Assembly (NCBI GenBank): GCA_009809945.1 | Contig: WTPW01001659.1 | Location: forward strand, 98,863-162,862 | Direction: 5' to 3' | DNA length: 64,000 nt | Source: Gigaspora margarita | Taxonomy: Eukaryota > Glomeromycota > Glomeromycetes > Diversisporales > Gigasporaceae | In this document: positions 36,776 through 49,000 of the stretch, piece by piece | Numbering within the stretch: the stretch's first letter is position 1 | Layout of the letters: each line of letters starts with the position of its first letter | Program-made: the position numbers and the translations under genes | Notes under the pieces: generated by a model | Seen by the model: the letters and a program-made list of their open reading frames with translations, nothing else | What the model was told of the DNA's origin: nothing | Databases searched by the model: none

Positions 36776-38300
36776 AGTATTCACTATAATCACTGCAATT
36801 AAAATATATAGCAATAAAAAAAATTATATTTATATAAACTATATAATACTAATAGATTTTATGGATAAAAAAAATTTGCATGTCAAAGGAATGAAGAAAT
36901 TATATTATAATAATGTCGCCTAAATCTTGAATATAAATGCCTTAACATGATTTATAAAAAAGATGAAAAATAAACATTGCGAGAAAATATAATCATAAAA
37001 AGGGGATAAAATGCATCAAATATAATGAATGAATTCTCAATGAAAATTTCCTTATTATTAGAGACAACAAACGAGATGATTTGCAAGGTGCACAAGATCT
37101 AATCAAATGCTTTCTTTTATGTTGATTTTTTTTTAACGTTGCTAACTATTTGAAAAACTTCATAATCTAGGACTGTTAATGAATCTACCTTTGCAATTTT
37201 AGCGTAACTTTTTGGTTTAAGTTCCCAAAAATTTCTAAAATTACTGTTGTTTGGAACGCGTAAATCAGGACCTTCTCCGAACCATGGACCGAAATCTTCA
37301 TTACAACCAATAGCATGATTTCTATTATCATGATTAATACGTGATACTGTTGCATTTTTGTGATCATTATAATCTAACGCAAATATGAAACTATCCGTTG
37401 TTGCTCTCCATACATTTTTACTATTCCAATCTAGTGGATTATAACCACCAATAAGAAGATCATAATTTTTAGCTTTTGCAATAGTAAATGTTGCCCCTTT
37501 GTTATCACATTTTTGATGAAAAGCTTGTGAAGAAAGACCATCTAGACTGCTTCGAAAAAGAAGATTAAATTTGTAATGAAATCCTTTCGAAGTCTTATCA
37601 TCTATAGTTTTTCTATCTATCCATTTCGTTAATAATAGTGCAATGTCCCTGTTAATTAATACAGAGTCAATTTTAAAGTTTCCCCATCTAATGAGAAATG
37701 GGTTGTATGACGGTTTGATATCTGAATCTAAAAAACAAGTTAATATATCCTCAATTAAATGTTCTGAAAGAAAGTGCTTATATTTCCATACTTCAGGCAT
37801 GAACTTCTTGTGATCCATCTGATAAAATCTAATGAGTTCAATTAATTCAGATAATGTCTTGTTTAATACTTTATTGTCTTCATTTTCACTTAATTCAGCT
37901 AACGTATTGTTTAATACATTAATGCCTTCATTTTTAGTGGGTTCATTTACTCTGAGAATTTCTGGAACCGGATTTTTTATAAATGATGAATCATTTATTA
38001 GGGGTGAATGGATAATTTTATTATTTTCAGACGTTGTAAGCTGGGCAGTTCCCCAATCCACCAGCTTTTTCCAGATATCACATTCTTTCATATCGAGGTT
38101 ATCACATTTAAGAATTAATTTTAGTGAATCTTCATTTAATGAAAGGAACTCCTCTGAATCAAACAGTAATTTAGGCTTTTCGCAAATGGTTTCCAAATAA
38201 GTTTCATTAAGTTTATTGAATTGTTTATACTCAGCAATAAAATGAACCATTTTAATGGGACTTGTTGTAAGAATTTACAACTATTTTCGATTAAAAATTC

Positions 38301-38831
38301 GGGACACTTGAAGAAGAGTTAACTCAGTGATTATCATGAATTATCACCTCGATATAATCACATGGTAATTTTGATTGATAAACAAATCAGGTGATTCATT
38401 ACGTACACTGTGAAGTGCATCTAATCTAAAAAAGTGCCTGATTTTCTGAGAAATAAAAATTTTTATTGGCGCGAATGCAAAAAAAATATGCACAAAAAAC
38501 CATTTAGCCACGGCAAAAAAAGTTCTGGTCATGTGACGATTTGCAAATTCAAAACAAACGATCGTTCTAAAGAAAATTAAAAGAAATCACTTATATCTCA
38601 TAAGAAATAACCTTCTGTGCACTAACAAAAAATATTCCTTGATCGATTTTATTATATAAAACGATAATCCCAAACCCTAACATAGACACTAACCCTAACC
38701 CTAATCCTAATCTAAATAAACTTATCGGTAATCGAGAACTTTTTAGTGCGCATTATCAATTTATCACCAAGTGATTATATCGAGGTGATAAATCGTGATA
38801 ATCACTGGGTTAACTCTTCTTCAATCTTCCC
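38301..38831. mobile_element. TIR element with telomere-like core, 531 bp
   Basis: Left GGGACACTTGAAGAAGAG and right CTCTTCTTCAATCTTCCC begin inverted repeats that pair for about 60 bases (TTAACTCAGTGATTATCA / TGATAATCACTGGGTTAA; TATCACCTCGATATAATCAC and its inverse). The core at 38671-38717 holds CCCTAA repeats. No transposase. It sits exactly at the deletion in copy 5, so no target duplication remains. Confidence 0.85.
38671..38717 (-). repeat. Interstitial telomere-like repeats
   Basis: CCCTAA-type units (AACCCTAACATAGACACTAA, CCCTAACCCTAATCCTAATC) in the middle of the TIR element at 38301. Confidence 0.8.
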
Positions 38832-39683
38832 AGTATAAGATTAAAAGCTAATACGCTTATATCAGGATGGGATAAAACAAAATTGCCATCTTTTCTTTTA
38901 GCCCAGTCATCAGATAATGCCTTACGAAAATAAGGTGATCTAGTGCAAAGAATTACAGAATGTGCATGAATTGATTTAACATTTGGTTCTTTTCCAACAG
39001 TAATAATTGTATCATAGCGTTCTTTGGTCTCATATAGGTTCTTAAAATCTTCAGCTAGGTCTTCAGAAAATGTTTTGGCCATTATGCTATCTTCTATTCG
39101 ATATTGTATATTACGACAACAATTTAAATAGATTAAAAACCAGGATTTATGAAGACATTGCTTATCTGTTATATATTTGGTTTTCTAGATTTTATTTTGT
39201 ATCCGAGCCGATTTGGGTAATATTCCTATTTGGGTAATGGACTAGGAAAACCCTCCTCGAGAGGGGTTTGGAGTTTTGAGAAAAATGCGATTAAATATTG
39301 TTACACATCACGACATTACCTGAAACTATATATAACCCGAATCCGTCCGAACAAACCAAAGGGAGACGACAATGATGGAATTCAATTCCAGATTTTGATA
39401 GTGTTGATTATAAATTCATTGTACGAATATGTTCATGTGCTTACATTTAATTCGCCAAGTTAAATTATTAATCTTTTGATATTTTTACTTTTGTTTCAAA
39501 TTTTAAAAACTCAATATTTTATTAAGTTAATGTGTAATAAAAACCGTACTGTGTATAATTAAGAACCAATACTTTAATTTTAATTGAAAATCTTAAAAAT
39601 CAACCAAAAAGTGTTGAAGAGTCCATTTCCCATTTTGCCCCGTGATACATGTATATTGAGGATCCGATCATCTAAGTTTTTAA

Positions 39684-39763
39684 TTAATTGTGTCATAACG
39701 TTCTTTAGTCTCATATAGATTTTTAAAATCTTCAGCTAAATCTTCAGACAATGTTTTGGCCAT
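39684..39763 (-). pseudogene. Orphan fragment of a BTB first exon
   Basis: MAKTLSEDLAEDF and on to ERYDTI, then cut off. It has its own copy of the upstream flank (39764-39890). It lies about 600 bases upstream of copy 5 and marks a partial unit duplication or a recombination scar. Confidence 0.75.
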
Positions 39764-40004
39764 TATGTTATCTTCTAAATTCGTATATTCAATATTGTAT
39801 ATTACGACAACAAATTTTAAGAAGACATTGTTTACATATTTAGTTATATCTAGATTTATTTTGTTATTTTGTGTATCCAAGCCGCCATAATTCCTATTTT
39901 ACCCAAGTTTTTAATCTTAGATTATCCGGCATCTTACTATGATAACGCTTGCCGAATTTCACTTAAGCCACATTAATGAGATTTTAATCCGGTAGTAAAA
40001 TGCT

Positions 40005-40120
40005 CATACTTTTTTAATAAATTTGTTCCATTAGCTTCATCAACATTTATCGGTTTATTTAAACATTACAGCAAAGACATTTCGTATTTATTCAATAGAA
40101 AAGAAATTAAAGATCTTGTT
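40005..40120 (+). pseudogene. Relict plus-strand exon, unit 5 copy (partial)
   Basis: Only the second half remains (KFVPLASST.IGLFKHYSKD and RKEIKDL equivalents). Its first half is missing after ACTTTTTTAAT. Confidence 0.4.
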
Positions 40121-40635
40121 GAAGATTGAAATTTTGATTTGCTTCATTAAAAGAACTTTTAATAATTGATTTGTTATTAAAGGCTGGAGCTGCGATTAGA
40201 GAGATTAAATAATGAATTTATAATTGAATTCAAAGTTCTGATAATGAAAATCTGAAGATCATGGGAGCGACATTTCGCATCGTATTAATCAACCACTATT
40301 AAATTTTATCCAATAAATTCAAGTACTCTGCAATTACAATGATAAAATTATAAATGTTATTAACATATAGAATTGAAAGTACCATTTTTCAGATATATAA
40401 AGATATTTATATTCAAATCGTGTCCTTTCTAGTTTTCAAATATATATATATTTCTCTTTCGTTTATTCATAATCTTTGGTCTATAGCATTATTATTAATC
40501 TAATTCAAGGAACTGTTCTTATGTTTTTTTCAATATTTAAAAATTGCGATTTTTAAAGATTTAACAGTCCGAAATTTGATAATTCATCAATTTCTCTATT
40601 AAAATATGCGTAATAATGAGAAAATAATGACTTTA

Positions 40636-40851
40636 CAGCTGATTTGAAAATTAGTGGGACATTTGAAAAATTTTCTTGTTTTTGAAACCTTTCGGTTTCG
40701 TCTTATCTAACTCTTCGGAAATCGCATCGCCATTATCGGGCCGAAGACTGTGACATGGTTTCCGAAGAGTTAGATGATTCATAAGACGAAACCGAAAGGT
40801 TTCAAAAACGAGAAAATTTTTCAAGTGTCCCACTAATTTTCAAATCAGCTG
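40636..40851. mobile_element. TA-flanked palindromic MITE, CAGCTG family copy 1
   Basis: CAGCTGATTTGAAAATTAGT / ACTAATTTTCAAATCAGCTG ends with TA on both sides (40634-40635, 40852-40853). Sister units read GACTTTAAAAGTTTGAG without it. Nearly the whole length folds back (CGAAAGGTTTCAAAAACGAG and its inverse; CTTCGGAAACCATG). Tc1/mariner-type by target site. Confidence 0.88.
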
Positions 40852-41121
40852 TAGAAGTTTGAGTAATAAATTCAAATTTCAAATATGTATAGCTAGAGGT
40901 GGGGACATTGGGTAATTATCTTCTTACGTCATATAAAAGTTGGGTAATTACTCAAATACGTCTATGACATATGTTATTTCATGCTCTAATGTCCTCACTT
41001 CTATGTATAGCTAATGAAGTATGCATATACCATACAAGCATATTTCGAGAGGAGAAACCAAAATTCAGTAGATCGATCTCCGACGCCAGTCCAGATCGCT
41101 AATTTTTGAAATTTTATTTTA

Positions 41122-41351
41122 CAGCCGATTTGAAAATTAGTGGGACACTTGAAAAATTTTCTTGTTTTTGGACCTTTCGGTTTCGTCTTATGAATCATCC
41201 AACTCTTCGGAAACCATGTCACAGTCTTCGGAACTTCGGTCCGATAATGGCGATGCGATTTCCGAAGAGTTAGATGATTCATAAGATGAAACCGAAAGGT
41301 TTCAAAAACGAGAAAATTTTTCAAGTGTCCCACTAATTTTCAAATCAACTG
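41122..41351. mobile_element. TA-flanked palindromic MITE, CAGCTG family copy 2
   Basis: The same family as 40636, with ends CAGCCGATTTG / CAAATCAACTG and TA on each side (41120-41121, 41352-41353). It inserted into block 3 just after its left end. Confidence 0.88.
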
Positions 41352-42618
41352 TAAATGGTTTCCCAATAACTACTCAGAAAAGTTTTAATCCTATACTTTT
41401 ATAGAATCAAAAAATAAATTAAGTTCAATGAATTCGGATGGATGACCGTCAAGAAATCTTTGCTAAAAGTTTAAAAAAATATTAGAATATCGGACGAATT
41501 TTTTCTTATATTTTAAACGAAGATTTCTCAACAACAAATTCGATGAAAATTTTTTTCATTTTAATCCTATGAGTTCAAAGAATTAAAATAAAAAACAGTT
41601 AACAAATTTAAATAAGCAGTTGTCGAGAAATATGTTTAAACTTTGAACGAATATTACTCGATAATTATTAATTTTTTTAATTCTGAAACAGATAAAAGAA
41701 ATTTTGATCGAATTTGTTTAGTTAAGTGTCGAGTAATCTTTGTTCAAAGTTTAAATATCTATAAAATAAATCTGTGGTCAAAAATTTTTTTTTTATCTTT
41801 TAATGAAATATTTCTCGACAACTGCTTATTTAAATTTTGTTAAACTGGGGGGGTTTATTTGATTCTATGCATCCATAGAATTAAAATAAAAATAATTTCA
41901 TTGAATTTATATAGATAGTTATTGAGAATTTATATTAAAATTTAAACAAAAAGTTCAATATAACATTTCTTTAAATTTTTTTAAAAAACTAATCGAAAAT
42001 TTCTCAACAGTTATCTATCCAAATTTGATGAAAATTTTTTATTTTAATTCTATAAATTCATAGAACTAAAATTAAAAATTTTCATCGAATTTGGATAGAT
42101 GACTGTTGAGAAATGGTTCAAAAAAATTTTGACCGCAACTTTTATTTACAAATGTTTAAGCCAAAGATTACTCAGCACTTATCCAACCAAATTCTTTTAT
42201 TTTAATTATACATGCTCACAGAATCAAAATAAAAAAAATTTTTGATATAGTTTGATCAGGTAATTATCGAATAATATCCGTTCAAAGCTTAAACATCTAT
42301 TGCGGCTAAAATTTTTTTTTTATCTTTTAAAGAAAATTTCTCGATAGCTACTTATTTAAATTAGTTAAACTGTTTTTTATTAAATTATATGAACTCATAG
42401 GATTAAAATAAAAAAATTTCATCGAATTTGGATGGATGTTTGTTGAGAAATCTTCGCTTAAAGCATAAGAAAAGAAGAAATTTGTCAGATTTTATTTTTC
42501 CAAGATTTTTTAATATTTTTGAAACTTATAGCAAAGATGCTTGACAGTCATCCTAAAATAAAACAAATGTTATAATTAATTGCTTAGTTATTGGAAATCA
42601 TCGCGATCCGGACCTGAT

Positions 42619-42750
42619 GAGGACCCCTGAATACACTCATTGGAAGATATCGCATATGTTAATTAGTACTGTACAAAAATCTATACCCGTACAAGGTTAC
42701 ACTTATGCTCAATAGTGCCAAAAATTCCATCCATATTCAGGGGCTCAGGG
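42619..42750. mobile_element. 132-bp insertion with CCCCTGAATA ends
   Basis: GAGGACCCCTGAATA / TATTCAGGGGCTC are inverted. Sister blocks read CCGGACCTGATGTCGGAG directly, so this is an insertion at CCTGAT|GTCGG with AT at both borders. Confidence 0.7.
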
Positions 42751-43884
42751 ATGTCGGAGATCGATCTGCTGAATTTTGGTTTCTATTCATTTCGAGGCCT
42801 ACGCGTGATTTCAGAACGCGCACGCGCAGTAATTCAAATTATTATGCTGATTTTGTGATAAAAAAGTTACAATTACTAAAGTTTCCTGTGGATATATATT
42901 GGGACATGCCATTTTGAGACGTTCATGCGCATTATTTTGAGCTTTCTTTAAAAAAAATGGAAATTTCAAATAACGTTCATGCGTATTATTACGCGTTTAT
43001 TTGATAATGTACAGTTTATAAAGCTCTTTAAGCTTTTTCTATAGCCTACTCTAAGCTATATCTTAACATGAAAATAAGAACAATAATGCAATTCTAGTCC
43101 TAACCATCAGAAAAAAAAGTGGTTCTCTTTTAAAAGCAAATTTTTATAAACTTGTTAAATATACATATTTTTGCCATATATTCACATATTAAAAAGAAAC
43201 AGAAATCTATCATGCAAAAAATGGTTTGCAAAGCACAAGTTGGTTAAATTTTAGATTCTACGACTATACGTATATAACCGGTAACAAATAAATAAAAATT
43301 TGATACAGATATCAGATCACCGTACAGTCAACATCTTAAGTGCAAACCCCTTAAGTGCAAAATTCCCGCTATAAGTGCAAGTTATTTTAATTGCCAATTA
43401 AATTTTATTATTATCTTAAATTATTCTATCGAAGTAAATTTTCTAAGTGCAAAACTTTCTAAGTGCAGTGACTCCGAATATTTTGCACTTAGGGACACAA
43501 TTGTCAGTACCGACACAATTAGCATGATACTGTAATACAATAATCACTATAATTATCGCAATTAAATATATAGCAATAAAAAAATATATATATTTATATA
43601 AATTGCATCATATTAATAGATTTTATGGATAAAAATAATTTGCATGCAAAGGAATGAAGAAATTATATTATAGTAATGTCATCTAAATCTCGAATATAAA
43701 TGGCTTAACATGATTTGTAGAAAAGATGAAAAAACAAACATTACGAGAAAATATAATCATAAAAAGGGGGTAAAATGCATTGACATCGGGTGCAAATATA
43801 ACAATTGAATTCCCTCATTGAAAAATTTACTTATTATTAAGGACAATAAAAAACCAACGAGACGAATCGCAAGGTGCACGAGAT

Positions 43885-45520
43885 CTAGTCAAATGTTTTC
43901 TTATATGTTGATTTCTCTGTAACGATGTTAACTATTTGAAAAACTTCATAATCTACGATTGTTACTGAATCTACCTTTGCAAATTTAGGGTAACTTTTTG
44001 TTTTATGTTGCCAAATATTACTGTTGCTTGAAACGCGTAAATCAGGGCCTTCTCCGAACCATGGACCGTAACTTTTATTACAACCAATAGCATGAATTCT
44101 ATTATCATGATTAATACGTGATACTGTTGCATTTTTGAGATCATTATAATTTAACGCAAATATGAAGCTATCCATTGTTACTCTCCATTTATTTTCGCTA
44201 TCCCAATTCAGTGGGTTGTAACCACCAATAAGAAGATCAGAATTTTGAGTTTTTGCAATAGTAATTGTTGCCCCTTTGTTATCACATTTTTGATGAAAAG
44301 CTTGTGAAGAAAGACCGTCTAGACTACTTCGAAAAAGAAGATTAAATTTGTAATGAAATCCTTTCGAAGTCTTATCATCTATAGTTTTTTTATCTATCCA
44401 TTTCGTTAATAATAGTGCAATATCCTTGTTAATTAACTCAGAGTCAATTTTAAAGTTGCCCCATCTGATGAGAAATGGGTTGTATGACGGTTTGATATCT
44501 GAATCTAGAAAACAAGTTAATATGTCCTCAATTAAATGTTCTGAAAGAAGGTGCTTATATTTCCATACTTCAGGCATGAATTTCTTGTGATCCATCTGAT
44601 AAAATCTAATGAGTTCAATTAATTCAGATAATGTCTTGTTTAATACATTAATATCTTCATTTTCACTTAATTCAGGTAATGTCTTGTTTAATACATTAAT
44701 GCCTTCATTCTTAGTGTTTCCGTTTACTCTGGTAATTTCTGGAATCAGATTTTTTATAAATGATGAATCATTTATTAAGGGGAAATGGAAAATTTTATTA
44801 TTTTCAGACGTTGTATGTTGAGCAGTTCCCCAATCAACCAGTTTTTTCCAGATATCACATTCTTTCATATCGAGGTTATCACATTTAATAATTAATTTTA
44901 GTGCATCTTCCTTTAATGAAAGGAACTCCTCTGAATCAAACAGTAATTTAGGCTTTTCGCAAATGGTTTCTAAATAAGTTTCATTAAGTTCATTGAAGTG
45001 TCTATACTCAGTAATAAATTGAACCATTTTAATGGGATTTTGTTGTAAGAATTTACTTTTATTTTCGATTAAAAATTCTTGAATAAAGTCAGTAAGTTGT
45101 TGAATTGAAATTTTATCTGCGGCAACTAGAAGCTCTAGGATTATTTCATCTTTTTGGCTATTCAAATCCACTATTCCACAATACAAAAATCTATTTAAAT
45201 ATTTATAAAATATGGAGTTAGAATCTTAAATGGTTGTTATAAAATTTTAATATATTATATCCTTACTTAAGAATAATATTAAAAGTTAATACACTTATAT
45301 CAGGATTGGATAAAACGAAGTAGCCATCTTTTCTTTTAGCCCATTCGTCAGATAATGCCCTACTAAAGTAAGATGATCTAGTGCAAAGAATTACAGAATG
45401 TGCATGAATTGGTTTAACATTTCGTTCTTTTCCAACAGTAATAATTGTATCATAGCGTTCTTTGGTCTCATATAGGTTTTTAAAATTTTCAGCTAGGTCT
45501 TCAGAAAATGTTTTGGCCAT
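43885..45520 (-). CDS. BTB-BACK-TLDc protein, copy 6 (intact, 519 aa)
   Basis: Exons 45267-45520 and 43885-45190, with the conserved intron 45191-45266 (AA|GTAAGG ... TAG). The longest intact member: the linker between BACK and TLDc carries two copies of a VLNKTL-xEL-SENEDIN type unit. Domain order and key motifs are as in copy 4 (YCGIVDL at the start of exon 2, LLFRSSLDGLSSQAFHQKCD, GGYNPLNWD, GPWFGEGPDL, DYEVFQIV). The frame can be extended upstream to an ATG at 45544, but the MAKTF ATG at 45518-45520 matches all copies and is preferred. Probably a BTB adaptor with a TLDc effector domain; partner unknown. Confidence 0.88.
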
Positions 45521-45931
45521 TATGCTATTTTTTAAATCCTTCAATATTGTATATTACGACAACAATTTAAATAGATTAAAAGCCAGGATTTATGAAGCCA
45601 TTGTTTACATATTTAGTATCTAGATTTATTTTATTATTTTGTATATCCGAGCCGCCTTATTCCTATTTGGGGTAATGGACTAGGAAAACCCTTCTCGAGA
45701 GGGATTTTTGAGTTTTGAAAAAATGCGATTAAATATTGTCACACATCACGGCATTACCTGAAACTATATGTAACCCGAATCCGTCCGAACAAAACAAAGG
45801 GAGACGACAAAGACGGAATTTCAATTCCAGATTTTGATTGTGTTAGTTATAAATTCATTTTTTTATTAATCTTTTGATTGGTTATTCTATTTTTACTTTT
45901 GTTTCAAATCTTAAACTCAATATTTTATTAA

Positions 45932-46444
45932 TTGATGATCCGGATAAGATCGGCAGAATTACTATATTGGGACAATTGTAAATTTTGGGGATAAGTACAA
46001 TATAAATGCTGAAATCTGAGCGGAGTCAAATGAAAAGTAATTTTTTTATTAAGTTAACGACACATGTCGATTAATTGAAAATTGTAGAGCTCGTCAAGAC
46101 GCATCTAACTGTGTTTAGATCATCCAAATCTGCTCAGTGGATGACGAGATATTATTAAAAAACGATTGGCTGACTATGTAAAATCTCTATAGAGATTTTA
46201 CATAGTCGGCCAATCGTTTTTTAATAATATCTCGCCATCCACTGAGCAGATTTGGATGATCTAAACACCGTTAGATGCGTCTTGACGAGCTCTACAATTT
46301 TCAATTAATCGACATGTGTCGTTAACTTAATAAAAAAATTACTTTTCATTTGACTCCGCGCAGATTTCAGCATATAGTTATATCATAGAAATTTTGCCCC
46401 AATTACTAATATAGAAATTCTGCCGATCTTATCTGGATCAGCAA
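45932..46444. mobile_element. 513-bp near-perfect palindrome flanked by TTAA
   Basis: TTGATGATCCGGATAAGATC starts the left arm and GATCTTATCTGGATCAGCAA ends the right arm. Arms of about 255 bases meet at CTCTATAGAG (46189). TTAA lies at both borders (45928-45931, 46445-46448), and sister units show one TTAA (ATTTTATTAAGTTAATGTG near 39510; ATTAAGCTAATG near 32160). The target site points to a piggyBac-type mobiliser. No coding capacity. Confidence 0.88.
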
Positions 46445-46932
46445 TTAAGCTAATGTGTAAAAAATCGTACTGTGTATAATTAAGAACCAATACTTTTTTT
46501 ATTTGAAAATCTTAAAATCATCCAAAAAGTGTCGAAGAGTCCATTTCCATTTTGCCCCGTGATACATGTATACTGAGGATCCGGTCTTAAGTTTTTAATC
46601 AGCAACCAAAAACTAATAATTTTTTAAAATTTCGAAAAAAAAAATAAAAAATATATTTAAAGAAAATTTTTTCATAAAAATATACAAACAAACAAGCAGA
46701 ACAAAACTATAGAGTTTATTTTTTAATATAGCAAATTTTTTAATATTATTTTCTTTTAAAGTTACTAATGAAATAAAAATTTGGCCACATATATATAAAA
46801 ATCATATAACAAAATTTTAAAAATATAATAAAAATTTTAAAAATCATAATAAATTTTTAAGATATTAGCCAATCAAAATTTAGTATTTTGTCTCAAATTT
46901 GGCCACCTTTAGAAAAGGTAGTTGGTTTAAGG

Positions 46933-47043
46933 TAGAGTTGCCTGCCGTAATTAATTACAACCTTTACGATATAGGTTGCAATATTACGACATATAGGTTG
47001 TAATATTACAACTTGTTAAAAACAATTACGGCAGGCAACTTTA
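46933..47043. mobile_element. hAT-like MITE, 111 bp
   Basis: TAGAGTTGCCTGCCGTAATT / AATTACGGCAGGCAACTTTA with the perfect 8-bp duplication GTTTAAGG (46925-46932, 47044-47051). The interior repeats TATAGGTTG(C/T)AATATTAC. Confidence 0.85.
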
Positions 47044-47132
47044 GTTTAAGGATTCCTGCACTGTATTCAATATAATTCATACATATCAACGTAATTCAGA
47101 TACGACAAGGAGGGAAAAAACAATAACTCATA

Positions 47133-47276
47133 CAGGAATCTTGGTCGGATGGATCGGAATTGATCGATTTTGCCCGAAGATCATAAATTTTACTCATGAA
47201 ATCATTAATTAAGTAAAAATGCCCAGATGATAATTTTGCTGTAGAACCTACTAACGGAAATTTGGTTACCCTCCTG
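47133..47276. mobile_element. Deleted copy of the CAGGGGGGTCC element
   Basis: Shares ATCGGAATTGATC, TTAATTAAGTAAAAATGCCC and GGTTACCCTCCTG with 27484-27723 but lacks much of both inverted ends. Flanked by TA. Confidence 0.65.
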
Positions 47277-47444
47277 TAAATTATTCAATATAATCTGGCA
47301 ACTTTCTATGATAACGCTTGTCAAAATAACTGTAGATAATTTTTTCGAAATGTCACTTAAACCACTTCAGTGAGATTTTATGTAATTCGCGAAATTTTAA
47401 GCTTCGGATCTCCTACACTAAAACCGGTCGTAAAAAGTCCATAG

Positions 47445-47655
47445 TTTTTTAATGCTGGTTAACCGCTATCAGTAAATTCTAACGCAGCAGTTTCATATGA
47501 TAGAAAACATTTAGATTTTGATGTAGTTTTGACCTTGTTTATCAATTTCTTTCATTAGCTTCATCAACAGTCATCGGTTTATTTGAACATTACCGCAAAG
47601 ATATTCCATATTCATTTAATAGAAAAGAAATTAAAGACCATGGTGAAGATTGAAA
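47445..47655 (+). pseudogene. Relict plus-strand exon, unit 6 copy
   Basis: The same segment as 24727, with extra A and lost bases. Readable pieces: SSTVIGLFEHYRKDIPYSFN and RKEIKDHGED. Confidence 0.45.
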
Positions 47656-47967
47656 TTTTGGCTTGCTCCATTAAAAAGAGCTTTAATAATTGATTATGTT
47701 ATTAAGGCTGGAACTGCGATTAGAGAGTGGGATTAGATAATGAATTTTTGATTTAGTGATCATGAAAATGAAGATCGCGGGAACGATACTTCGCACCGTA
47801 TTAATCAACCACTATTAAATTTTATCCAATAAATTCAAGTACTCTGTAACTACAATGTAAAATTAATGTTAGCATATTGAATTGAAAGTACCATTTTTCA
47901 GATATATAAAGATATTATATTCAAATCGTGTCCTTTTTGGTTTTCAAATATATATGATATATATATA

Positions 47968-48145
47968 CAGTCAGACCTCTCTAAATGCAAGTCGTTGGGC
48001 CAACCAAACTTTTGACGGCTTGCATTTAGAGAACAATAAGAAAAATTGCATTTATAGATATTAGAAATATATTTGGGCCAGAATTTAAGGTTGCATTTAG
48101 AGAGGTGTTGCATTTAGGGGGGTTGCATTTAGGGAGGTCTGACTG
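47968..48145. mobile_element. TA-flanked MITE (CAGTCAGACCTC), 178 bp
   Basis: CAGTCAGACCTCTCTAAATG / CATTTAGGGAGGTCTGACTG with TA at 47966-47967 and 48146-48147. The sister at 40437 reads TATATATATATTTCTC without it. The right end carries three tandem GTTGCATTTAG units. Confidence 0.88.
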
Positions 48146-48604
48146 TATTTCTCTTTCATAACCTTAGTCTATAACATTTGTTAATATTCGAATTCAAGAA
48201 ATTGCGATTTTTAAAGGTTTAACAGTTCATATTGATAATTCATTAAGTTCTCGAGTATAATACGCGTACCGGTAATAATGAGAAAATTTAAAAATTTGAG
48301 CAATAAATTCAAATTTTAAATATGTATAGCTAATGAAGTATGCATATATTATACCATATAAGCACGTAATAATGCATATTTCGAGAGGAGAACCCAAATT
48401 TTTAACATGAGGGTAACCAAATTTCCGGGTCGGATGTGTCGGATCTAGGTCAGCGTTAGCCCTAGTTGCTATAGCAAAATTATCAGCTGGGTATTTTTTT
48501 ACTTAATGAATGGATATGATTTCATTAGTAAAATGTTTTATGATCTTGGGACTAGGGTTTGGAGCCGGTTTTATTTTTTAGATGTTAAAACCGGCTTTAC
48601 TGTT

Positions 48605-48761
48605 TCATAAATTCTGGGACAGCTGATGAAAATTGATCAGCAGAATTCGATAAGTTTTTGAATTCAGTGCCGAAAATCAAATTCCGATAACACCGAATTC
48701 AAAAACTTATCGAATTCGGCCGAAATAATTTTTATCAGTTTTATCCCAGAATTTATGAAAA
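48605..48761. mobile_element. Palindromic element (TTCATAAATTCTGGGAC family)
   Basis: TTCATAAATTCTGGGACAGC pairs with ATCCCAGAATTTATGAAA, and GATAAGTTTTTGAATTC pairs with GAATTCAAAAACTTATC. Relatives lie near 5010, 20830 and 62870. Confidence 0.75.
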
Positions 48762-48779
48762 CAGCTGTAATCGATTTTA

Positions 48780-49000
48780 CAGCTGTTTTGAAAATTAGTG
48801 GGACACTTGAAAAATTTTCTCGTTTTTGAAACCTTTCGGTTTCGTCTTATGAATCATCTAACTCTTCGGAAATCGCATCGCCATTATCGGACCGAAGTTC
48901 CGAAGACTGTGACATGGTTTCCGAAGAGTTAGGTGATTCATAAGGCGAAACCGAAAGGTTTCAAAAATTTTCAAGTGTCCAACTAATTTTAAATCAGCTG
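48780..49000. mobile_element. TA-flanked palindromic MITE, CAGCTG family copy 3
   Basis: CAGCTGTTTTGAAAATTAGT / AACTAATTTTAAATCAGCTG with TA at 48778-48779 and 49001-49002. Otherwise like 40636-40851. Confidence 0.88.

Larger units (their letters stand above)
37117..39082 (-). pseudogene. BTB-BACK-TLDc gene, copy 5, disrupted by a TIR element
   Basis: Exon 1 (ATG at 39082) reads MAKTFSEDLAEDFKNLYE through SHPDISVLAFNLIL and then runs into the element at 38301-38831. Exon 2 text resumes at about 38300 in the region equivalent to FLIENSC. About 185 bases of the ancestral gene are missing: the end of exon 1, the whole intron and the start of exon 2 including YCGIVDL. A further one-base loss (GGGACTTGTTG against GGGACTTTGTTG) shifts the frame before the long remnant 37117-38250, which still encodes BACK, a duplicated linker and a complete-looking TLDc. 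Confidence 0.9.
41045..42800. repeat. Palindrome-built block 3, with two insertions
   Basis: Third copy of the block at 27760. It contains the MITE at 41122-41351 and a 132-bp insertion at 42619-42750. Without them the length is about 1.4 kb. Confidence 0.8.

Noticed and set aside
40651-41333. Minus-strand frames starting MGHLKNFLVFETF in two places
   Set aside because: They are translations of the CAGCTG palindromic MITE, which is non-coding.
43885-45544. Upstream ATG at 45544 as the start of copy 6
   Set aside because: The extra eight residues are not kept in other copies, while the MAKTF ATG at 45520 is.
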